Of a stretch of DNA of 64,000 nt, positions 56,020 through 64,000 are shown piece after piece. Numbering within the stretch: position 1 is the first letter of the stretch; each line of letters opens with the position of its first letter. This DNA comes from Massospora cicadina (taxonomy: Eukaryota > Entomophthoromycota > Entomophthoromycetes > Entomophthorales > Entomophthoraceae): the NCBI GenBank assembly GCA_022478985.1, contig JAKSZP010009600.1, positions 20,518-84,517 of the forward strand, in the 5' to 3' direction. The translations under genes and the position numbers were made by a program. The notes under the pieces were generated by a model. That model did no database searches, was not told where the DNA came from, and was given only the letters and a program-made list of their open reading frames with translations.

Positions 56020-56950
56020 TCATTTGAAAGGAACATTTTTCCTCATCAGTGAATGTAGGGGCGAGGCCAATTGTTCAAGGGCTGGGGAGATTTCTTCAAG
56101 AAGTTCACAATGACTAGGAAGCTTTGGAGCTGCTTTTTGGGTGGTGGGGGTAGGCCAGGACTGGATGGCCTTCAACTTACATGGAGAAACATCATAGCCA
56201 TCCCTGAGGACCATATTTCCTAAAAAGGTGACTTTTTCAAATGATAATTCGCGCTTGGAAGGCTTTACAAAAAACTCTGCCTTGAGAAGAGCTCCCATCA
56301 CAGAAACCAAGTCCTCGGAATGCTGCTCATGAGTTGTGGAGTGGATTAATATGTCATCAATGTAAGCAACAACGCAGGTAAACCTTCAGTCCCCCGGAGC
56401 ATCATCAGATAAGATTTGTTAGGTTCCTAGGGCATTTTTAAGCCCAAAGAACATTAACTAATTGATCTATTCCATGCCTTATCTGAATAGCTGTGAGACA
56501 TTCAGGCCCGCATTGACTCTTACCTGTTTGAAGGCGTAGACCTGGACAAATTTTCAAAACCCATGATTTAGAAATTTACTGGAAGATAGTTAGTCTAAAT
56601 GAAAGGGGTATGGATCTGGAACCGTCACGTTGATAACATGAATATAGTGCACAGAAGGACTTAGAGTCCCATTTGCCTTCTGGGTAAACACTAGAGTTGA
56701 GAATTTGAAAGAGGACTTCTTTCTAACACCACCCTTTTCTAGTATATCTTTAATATGCTCAACTTCCTGTCTTCCCCCTCAGTGTGTATACAACGGACAA
56801 TTGATATTGACAAGATGCACTGTGAGCTGGAAGGAAAGTCATATTCTGGATGTGATGGGAGTAGGGTTGCAAGGCTCATGTCAAATACATCCGTGTAAGG
56901 GGCCATAAAAACCCAAAATCCTGTGGGAGGTCCAAATGAGACAGCTCAGA
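56020..56950 (-). pseudogene. E5 reverse transcriptase
   Basis: Near 56400-56330 it reads CVVAYIDDILIHSTTHEQHS, a catalytic YIDD box intact. The 96-codon frame 56310-56020 continues with LLKAEFFVKPSKRELSFEKV, TFLGNMVLRDGYDVSPCKLK and AIQSWPTPTTQKA. The N-terminal fingers (56950-56450) are worn but include VHLVNINCPLYTH-like text, as in E2 (VNINSPLYPHT). Confidence 0.8.
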
Positions 56951-56999
56951 GGGAGAAATTGAGCTATTGAGGCCTCTTTTGTAAGAGTTTTAATCTAGT

Positions 57000-57420
57000 C
57001 AAAATTCCCCACTGCACCTCTTATTGGCAAAAGTCAAGGAGTTGAGATTCAGGTTGATGTTCTTCTGGTGACGCCATCAGCCTTCCCAAATGATGGCGGG
57101 GTACAATAATTCTTTATTTAGTACTAGATGGTCCCAACCCAAGCGGGGTACAATAATTCAAGAACTGTTGAAACTGGTCGCTAAAACAGAGTTTAGGGAT
57201 GAGGAACGGTAATGGACGCTGAACGATATGACAGTCATTTGGCTCTGATGAGTACCATATATAATGGTGTTATCACAGTGTCTATATCTAGTGAGTGAGA
57301 AACTCTAAGATTCATGAAGTTTTTCTGATGCCCCTGTATTAAGAAGTGCTTGCGTTGTAAACACACGCATCCCTACTCTGAAGGTAATTAGCTTCAGGAA
57401 ATAATCTTAATCCTCTTTAT
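57000..57420 (-). pseudogene. E5 protease
   Basis: The frame near 57390-57290 reads LITFRVGMRVFTTQALLNTG and ASEKLHES, the retropepsin active site with D-T-G changed to N-T-G. RLGWDHLVLNKE near 57140 is the D-x-x-L-G-x-x-W block, and it has been extended by a 30-bp insertion (57114-57143) at exactly this place. Confidence 0.65.
57097..57160 (-). repeat. 30-bp insert flanked by 17-bp direct repeats
   Basis: GCGGGGTACAATAATTC at 57097-57113 is repeated at 57144-57160. The 30 bases between them contain TTTAGTACTAGATGGTC, the full insert seen at 30769-30785. Confidence 0.85.
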
Positions 57421-57429
57421 TAGTCATGG

Positions 57430-58783
57430 AGAGCGAGAGGGCACAGAAGTTAGGGTGGACACATAATGAGAAGAGAACCCTTGGTAAAAAGTGAATTATA
57501 TTGAGTGCCATCGAAGAAGTCATCAGCTAAGTTCTCCTGGTCATTAGACGGAATGAATTGATATGATCAACGGCTAAGCCTTTTTTTGTTTATTATGCGA
57601 AGAAGGGAGGCTCTAGGATCAGCATCTCAGATTGACATTCATGATTATGTGCAACAAGTGTAATTGACATGGTAGGAGTAGGGCTTAAGTTGGTGGTGTA
57701 AAGATCAAAATTCTTAATCATGATCTGCTTAGGCTTCCACCTGGGCCATTTGGTTGGTGGCTAAAGTAAGATTTTATGGGTATAACTTTATAATCAGATC
57801 CTCTTTAGTGCATTAAATTAAGGGGTTCTCATAAGTACTTTGTTACTCTCCAGGGTGTCCTAGGGGTATGGAGATACCACTGCAACCCGAGAGGAACGCT
57901 TTCCTGGACCCTTATTGCCTGAAGAGATAAGGCCAGAGCACTTCAACTTATATGAACTATATTGAGGAGTACTTGCTTACTGAAGGATAAATTGACTGCC
58001 TTTGAGGGTATGAATGGGTGGATGGTTTTTCCCCAATTGTGTATGCCAAAAAAATGCTGCCTCCAAAAAAATTGGGAGAGTTCTCATGAGGGATTGCTAG
58101 CTGCAATAGTGTCCAAGCCTGCTTTAAAGGCTGACACTGCAATGTCAGTATTGGTCCCAACTGAAGGAACTAATTCTGTGAAGGATTCAATGATCCTAGA
58201 GAGATCAGAAACACCCTTTTTAGAGGGCGAAGTGGCAAAAGAGGCGGGATGCTCTAGATTCAGATGCTCATAATGCAGTAGATATTAGAATTAGAAACGG
58301 AGTATGATTGCCCATTTTGTTTTCAGAACTTAGAACACCTCTGGACCAGCGGCAAGCCTACCCTTCCAAGGCGTCTAGAGACACACTTCGCTGTGCATCA
58401 GTAGGTTTAGGAGTTTGAGAACTACCAGCTGCAAAGCTTACATAAAGTCTCACCAGGGAATCAAGAAAACGTTCTTCCACTTTTAGTGAGGAAACTGGTA
58501 AAAATACCACTACCGCCACATTTACTAAAGGGGCAGTTTAATTCTTCTGGTTTGTATGGTTAGTGCTCTTTGACAAGATAAGTTGTTTGCATGCTCTACA
58601 AAGTGAACTAAGTGACTAACAAGTGAAGACCAGGTCACAGAGAGAATGTGGGTTTATTGTGAACATATAAGCAACTGCTCCGCCTTATTCCAGGAAGAGG
58701 GCGTAAAGTAATGAGGTTATTGGTCAGTTTATTATGTCATTAAATCAACTTTTTAGAGTAAGACTGGGTTTCCATTCTAATTG
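57430..58783 (-). pseudogene. E5 Gag remnant and leader
   Basis: Minus-strand text in several frames: VSAFKAGLDTIAASNPS and ENSPNFFGGSIFLAYTIGEK (58160-57957), with a glutamine-poor helical region upstream (ERFLDSLVRLYVSFAAGSSQ near 58480-58420). Its position between protease and X2 and its resemblance to E2 Gag support the call. The 40 bases next to X2 hold the primer-binding-site-like TGGAAACCCAGTCTTAC (minus strand). Confidence 0.55.
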
Positions 58784-59888
58784 TGTAACAACCCAGTGAA
58801 ACGCCCTTAATGACAGTGGCATAGCACTAGTAGCTTGAATGAGGAACGCTCATTGGTTCCTGTGAGGGAAGAAAAAAGTTAAACTGCTTAATAAAGGCCC
58901 ACAGCGAACCAGATTCCTACAATGGGGGCAACCGCGGGTCTTTCTGGGGTAACCTCAAGGGTAGGAGATGCATGGAGAATAAATAATACTCCTTGGTTTG
59001 AAGTTGTTGCCTTTGGTTTCAGTACTATGATTCTAAGGACCAATAATGTATAGGAACCCATAACTCTAGTGAAAATTATTGACCCAAAAAAATGGAAACT
59101 AGGTTACAAAATCAGATCAAATTGATTTAATTTAGAAAGGGTGAGCTTGGGCATCATCACACAGTTGTTGGGGCGTTTCAAGCTGCTGTACAGAGTCATA
59201 AATGTTGATTAGACGTCAGATCACTTTATTAATATAAATTGAGGCGGGTTGCCAAAAGGAGAGATGCTCTGGATAATCTGGCGAGTGGATTTCGCCCTCA
59301 GAATGTAAAAATGGGCAATCATCACCTGCAAATGACTTAACAAACATGGCGGAATGTGGGGCTTATCTCAATTATATTGCGCTGACTCAATGATGGTACA
59401 ATGAGGTGAATTAGGCTGATAACGATGGCCATCCAAAGCGATGGATTGCGCAACTTTTGGTTAGCCAGATTGTGCTGCAACAGTGGCTTGGCGAACCGGA
59501 TATTATGGATTAGGGAGTCTTTCTTGGATGGCAGATTGAAGTAGTAAATTAAGAGTGTTTACTCTTATGAACTCATCTAACACTCAGCGAGCTGCAAATC
59601 TGATGAGATCAGAGTGCCCCTTAACAATCATTGTTCCCAGAACGCAGATAGTGGCATGTTTGGTTGAGTTCAAAACAAAAGTGTTGGTTGGAAATATGTC
59701 AGTGGATTCTAGGAGAGGTTTTTGGAAATAAAAATTTTTAAGAAAACATATAAAAAAGAATTAACTGACAACTGACCTAGGAGTGGCGGTTGTCTATTAT
59801 ATTTGATGGCTGGGAAAGAGATTAGGGATGGTTTGAACTGGATTGGCCTAAGTGCTTGTGACAAATTTCCTTGTTTGAGGCGTTATCA
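58784..59888 (-). repeat. LTR-like repeat X2
   Basis: 1105 bp, aligned along its length with X1 (29412-30522). By position it is the 5' LTR of E5; X1 would then be the 3' LTR, or the shared LTR of a tandem pair. Well worn: by eye perhaps three in four bases match X1. Confidence 0.65.
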
Positions 59889-60420
59889 AGTAACTTAGAT
59901 ATGTGGTCATAAAATTTCTGACATCACAATTCCTGGATCAGCTGTAGTTATACTCTCGCCAATCCAAACTTGAGCGAATTAGTTTGGAATAAGAGCACAG
60001 AAAACTTGGTTCTCACCAGAACCAATACCAATAATCAATCTAAATTTATATTAAAAATTTTGGGGGCCAATTTTTGACCCAGATATCGCCTATGACTGGA
60101 ATCAAAAATTTTGTGCCCCAAACTAGTGTTTTGACTTACTACAGGTTTATTGAGATTTGAGATTGGCTTTTAAAGTTTCCAAGGGATGGGAAGTTAAAGG
60201 TGGGGACCAGATGAGGGTGGGAGTCCTGCTGATGGTCTCTGGCCAAAATTACCTCCCTACAGACCCACTTGGTCTTATTCACAAGGGAATAAGTAGACAA
60301 GAGGGTAAAGTAGGTGGGGTTTGGAGGCTGAAAACAATTACCCAGCGCTCATCAACAACATGAGCAAAGTCACCTAGTTGAACTAAGGGCTCTACAGGTA
60401 CCTTGGTTCTCTTTTTTCCT
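59889..60420 (-). repeat. Dispersed repeat Y, copy 2 (unoccupied E2 site)
   Basis: Contiguous here, but split in copy 1 by E2: 59889-59948 matches 31327-31390 and 59945-60420 matches 38601-39080. The minus strand reads VPVEPLVQLGDFAHVVDERW, a coding-like stretch that also occurs at the start of the E2-family LTR. Confidence 0.65.
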
Positions 60421-60422
60421 CT

Positions 60423-61550
60423 TTATTTGAACTTTCCAGGATCTAACTCAAGAGAAATAATTTTCAATCTAAAAATGTGTAGATTACGGATAAGGGCGTT
60501 AATTTGATGCCACTTAATTTGCACATAGTAAGGATTTAGATTGTCCATTAGTAACTGGATTTCTTTATGATCAGGGAAGATAATCCTAGGCGTGGTGACA
60601 GGTTCCAACTTGGAATGACAATATGGCGCAACAATTTCGCCATATAATCCTCACGGTATTCACAAGCGGATTCTGGTCCACAATACTATTTAATGAACCG
60701 CCAGAATGGTTAGGTTGTGATTAGCACATGGCAGAATACTCTTAGATTCCACAATCTGGTTGGATAACTGCCGCATACGAGCCTGAATATGCTGATAACT
60801 TATAGGCATGATCCATTCTTTAACACTAAATTGAAAAACTCCTTAGTTCATGGCACTGTGGACTTATCTTTTGATTATAAATTAATGGAAGAATTTGTAA
60901 AAAGATTTCTTATGAATTTTCTTCAAAATCAGCTTTAAATATTTAAGTCCTCATAGGTGAGGTCCCAATTAAATACATAGTTTTGGCTTGGGAATATGTT
61001 GTCATGGTAAGATATTACTAGTGATCCAAGTCCAGCGGAAATGCACTGTATGCTCCCTCAAAAGTTTGTAGTCTGTGGGCATGCAGTACCATAGATTTTC
61101 GATGTTCAATGTCAGGAGGAGGAAACAGTCTCTTTACTAATTAGTGGACACAAATTAATCAATGGCCCATTTTCTTAGTAATGTATAGTTTAAGCTTATT
61201 AACTAAAATATCAATATAAGTGAATTCTTAAAAATACATATCCGCTAGTGGGTTATTGTGAGAACATAAGATGTTTCCACTTCACTTAAATAAGTTTTAC
61301 CTCCAGACCTAGATGAGGGCTGGACTTGGTCAAACTCCTAAGAGGTATAGCCCACGGCCTATATCAAGTCAGGGGATAGTGAAAGTGAAAAATGGTATCT
61401 TTTTTAGTTATATCCGATGTAAATAAAGGCTTTGGTACCCATTTTTGCGTCAAATCGGCCTTGTAAACCTCCTGCATGCAGTTGGTAACCAATAACATCT
61501 TACCTAATGGACTAACTCAACCAGTGAAGGTATATTGTCACTGGCTTTCA
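60423..61550 (-). pseudogene. Z protease and protease-RT linker
   Basis: Protease text near 61110-61010 (IEHRKSMVLHAHRLQTFEGA, then YSAFPLDLDH) matches the E3 protease (VEHHMMYGTASAERTVSEGA, YITLPLHFGS). The linker at 60608-60423 reads MEPVTTPRIIFPDHKEIQLL and HQINALIRNLHIFRL. The active-site motif itself is not readable. Confidence 0.55.
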
Positions 61551-61679
61551 TTGATTTATTGACAGGTGGTACCAAAAAATTTTTATTGGAGATTTTTGTA
61601 TATGTGGTTGTAGTATAAAATCCAAGCTCTACTCCTCCTTGATTTTTCCCAAGTCTGCCTTATTGACAGGATTTACCTT

Positions 61680-62919
61680 ATGGGCCTTAAGCTTATCATT
61701 AAAATTGTGACAATGATTGACATAATGGCCCAGAGCTTTTAAATTATAACAATTAACCTGAGCAATATCATTCCTATGGGAACAGGGGCTATATGGCTTA
61801 GCTAATACTCTATTTGGTGTATTAGCCCAATTGTATGGTCACAAGGCCTGCGGGGACTCTGGTTAGGCCCTAAAATTTGATGGCACATTAATGAAGATTA
61901 TCTAACGTATGGCTATGTCGTTCTCCTCATTTAAACTAGTATCAACACCCTATACAAATCCTTATAGGGTGCAAAGAGACGGTGCAATGCAATCTTAGTG
62001 TTAAAGACATATAAAATGTTAGCCCCTGATATTGTCTGTAACTCCAGATAGAACCACTCTTTAATTACTTTTATAGGCTCTTCTTTTTAAAGAAGACCTC
62101 AGAGCTCCATCTTCCAAGCGGTCTTCTCTGCACTGCTAAACTCCTTGAAAATAATATCTTTAAAGTTAATATAGGACATGTTAGCTTTTTTATCATTAGT
62201 GGTGCCCAACCCAAAAGGGGGAGCCGCCATGCATCTTTATTTGCAAATGAGCCAAGTAAAAGGATTATTAAAAAAATATAAAAAGCATAACATAGCCCCT
62301 AGGTTATCAGCCTTTGAAGCCATATCAGAAGGTGAGGATGATTTGGGTAAACTTTTGTCTGCCACCCGCTTTAGCTGGCGGACCATGGAGGACAGCATAG
62401 GGGTTGGGGCATCAGCGACATGTGGCATAAGGAGGTATAATTGGGGGTTTTCTTCATTATTGAGGCTGGCAGTGTCCATCGCCTCAACGTATTGAGCAAG
62501 TTGATGCATTGCGAAAGTGATTAGATTAGGCACAAAAATGATGGACTTGATGCTCTGGAAGGTTTATGGATAATTGGGGTCAAAAAGAAAGTCTTTTCTG
62601 CATTTATGCAGGATTGGCTCTCACCAAAAGTGAGCTCTTCAATTTCATATCTAGCATCCTCATCAAAATCATAGTGGAAATTTGGGATGGGAATACCCTC
62701 CACAAGGGGTTTCATCGCCCCATGAAGATGTTGATGGAGGAAGTCTTGGCGGAGGAGGGTGTTGGCAGGAGCAGCTCCTGCTTTTACCGCCATTTTGTTA
62801 ATATATTTATAATTGGTGAAGCCATTTTTGGATTTGAAATGGCAGGGACGTAAATTGGCAGAATTTACAAAAAATTCCTCCCAGGCAAAATTGGGCTTAG
62901 CATTATATGGCTTATCCAT
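61680..62919 (-). pseudogene. Z Gag with worn zinc knuckle
   Basis: Start at the ATG at 62919 (MDKPYNAKPNFAWEEFFVNS). A 132-codon frame runs to 62521 (HLHGAMKPLVEGIPIPNFHY), and a second frame covers 62533-62237 (FAMHQLAQYVEAMDTASLNN). The knuckle at 61751-61710 reads CYNLKALGHYVNHC; the second Cys of C-x2-C is Leu. A perfect 14-bp hairpin sits right before the ATG. Confidence 0.65.
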
Positions 62920-62920
62920 A

Positions 62921-62953
62921 TTTAATCCATTTAAGCGCTTTAAATGGATTAAA
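62921..62953. repeat. Perfect 14-bp hairpin upstream of Z Gag ATG
   Basis: Arms 62921-62934 (TTTAATCCATTTAA) and 62940-62953 are exact reverse complements around GCGCT. It ends one base before the Gag start codon on the minus strand. Confidence 0.9.
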
Positions 62954-63252
62954 ATTGGCTAATGCTGGGCAGCCACCAGAGTTGGTGCAGTGGCGGATCC
63001 TGATTGGCTATGAACAGTTGACCATGCCAGCTCAGCCAAAACTGTCTCAGATATTTTGGCTTAGGATTCCATAATTCTGACAATTTTTTAAAAATTTTAA
63101 AATTTGATTGGCTGCTGCTTTGGAAGCAGTGCCAGAATTAACCGAGGTTAGGGGTTGGAGGATTGCGCCCCACTTGAAAAATTTGGGCGAGGCAGCAGCC
63201 TGCCTGACGCCAGAAGGAGGAGATGTGCGAAAGTGGTGGAGGCGTAAGATGG
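62954..63252 (-). other. Z leader between LTR copy D and Gag
   Basis: About 300 bases. Part of it is an open minus-strand frame continuing from the LTR ORF (63433-63047: SGVRQAAASPKFFKWGAILQ). No standard primer-binding site starting TGG is visible at the LTR edge. Confidence 0.4.
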
Positions 63253-64000
63253 TGTCATAAAATAGCAGAAGAAGTTTAGACCAGCCTGCCAGTTGGGATG
63301 CATGAGCACCCAAAAAGAAAGCCAGAATGCCAGAGCATTGCTGCTCAAACAACGTTGTATGGAGCTGGAAATTGGGCAACAATAACCTGTTGATGTAGGG
63401 AGGAGCATGAAACGAAACCTGGTAATGAACCAAATGGAAACAACCTCAGACCCAGCGGGTCTTGCTGCAGGGTTTTTACTACTGGTTTACTACTTTTGTA
63501 TTACTAGTGGAAGGTTAATCAACAAAGTAGAGACAAGGGGGTGGATTCTTGCTTGAAAGTGAGATATATGATGTTACAGGGCTCTAATATCCTGGTAGTG
63601 GATAGCTTCAATAACAGTGTTAAATTTCCAGAAGTTTCTTGCACTTTAGATCCAGTTGACTATGGTAGGGTTGATAGTAATCATAAAACTTTGTATAGCC
63701 AATCCAGTGTAGGGGATGACAGGCCACCAAGTTAGCGCCATCAGAACATTAGCAAAAGATATTTAAAGTAAAATAAACTTGGGTATAAATGGGAGTTTAA
63801 TGGGAAATAAACTAAAGAGAATCAACCAGCATTTTTCTCAGTGTGATGAAACTGATAAAAAGTGTTCAATTTGGTAGTAGGTCTAAGCAGGGATTGGGGC
63901 CCTCAAATTTGACCTAAACCTACAATTTTTGGGGGGAGGGGGAAGATAATAATAATTTAAACTGACATCAAAGATTTCAGTGGCAGGCCGAGTCACTATC
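63253..64000 (-). repeat. E2-family LTR, copy D, runs off window
   Basis: Begins TGTCATAAAATAGCAGAAG, equal to the E2 LTR start, and follows it to the window edge (agcacccaaaaag, gccagaatgccagag, ctgacatca near the end). It carries a worn membrane-type ORF (LAFWLSFWVLMHPNWQAGLN). By position it is the 5' LTR of Z. Confidence 0.75.

Larger units (their letters stand above)
60421..63252 (-). mobile_element. Ty3 gag-protease remnant Z
   Basis: Minus-strand Gag, worn CCHC, protease and protease-RT linker, then an abrupt change to repeat Y2; RT, RNase H and integrase are missing. The 5' side adjoins E2-family LTR copy D at 63253. The linker is of the E1/E3 type. Confidence 0.6.

Noticed and set aside
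1..64000. Bacterial or plasmid origin
   Set aside because: No operon spacing or ribosome-binding pattern, and the content is LTR retrotransposons with chromodomains and a LINE.

Overview
The window holds no gene I can recognise as a host gene. It is a stack of decayed eukaryotic retrotransposons, mainly Ty3-type LTR elements (several with integrase chromodomains) plus one LINE. The long repeats, nested insertions, lack of prokaryotic gene spacing and almost universally broken reading frames point to a large, repeat-rich eukaryotic genome. Chromodomain Ty3 elements and a LINE with a CCHC ORF1 and an APE-type endonuclease fit a fungus. From memory only, the LTR-encoded short proteins resemble hypothetical proteins annotated in entomophthoralean fungi. 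I could not check this and hold it at low confidence.

Layout. 1-6253: a plus-strand Ty3 element (E1) whose 5' LTR lies off the left edge, with a solo LTR (V1) in its protease. 6254-14009: AT-rich, mostly unrecognised, with a perfect inverted repeat and a tRNA-like sequence. 14010-19648: an E2-family LTR (copy A), an unrecognised decayed reading frame, a second V solo LTR, repeats W and R, and tandem repeats. 19649-24920: a LINE on the minus strand with a perfect 15-bp target-site duplication. 24921-29411: the rest of W2 and a minus-strand Ty3 pol remnant (E4).

29412-59888 is best read as one very old chromodomain Ty3 element (E5, minus strand) with LTR-like repeats X1 and X2 at its ends, split by three later Ty3 elements. 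These are E2 (31391-38600, 1.37-kb LTRs), EC (39252-47187, 0.62-kb LTRs) and E3 (48561-55511, 0.59-kb LTRs, itself holding a candidate solo LTR). The right end has repeat Y2, a minus-strand gag-protease remnant (Z) and a fourth E2-family LTR (copy D) running off the edge.

The elements carry the usual Gag, protease, reverse transcriptase, RNase H and integrase segments, but nearly every gene has stops and frameshifts. The most unusual items are: a collagen-like Gly-X-Y stretch between coiled coils in the first ORF of EC, right after its primer-binding site; a membrane-protein-like ORF and a second conserved coding-like stretch inside the E2-family LTR; and two tiny insertions (17 and 30 bp) that share a 3' end and have 15-17 bp target duplications. 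All boundaries and alignments were made by eye; LTR ends are accurate to a few bases where both copies exist and approximate otherwise.
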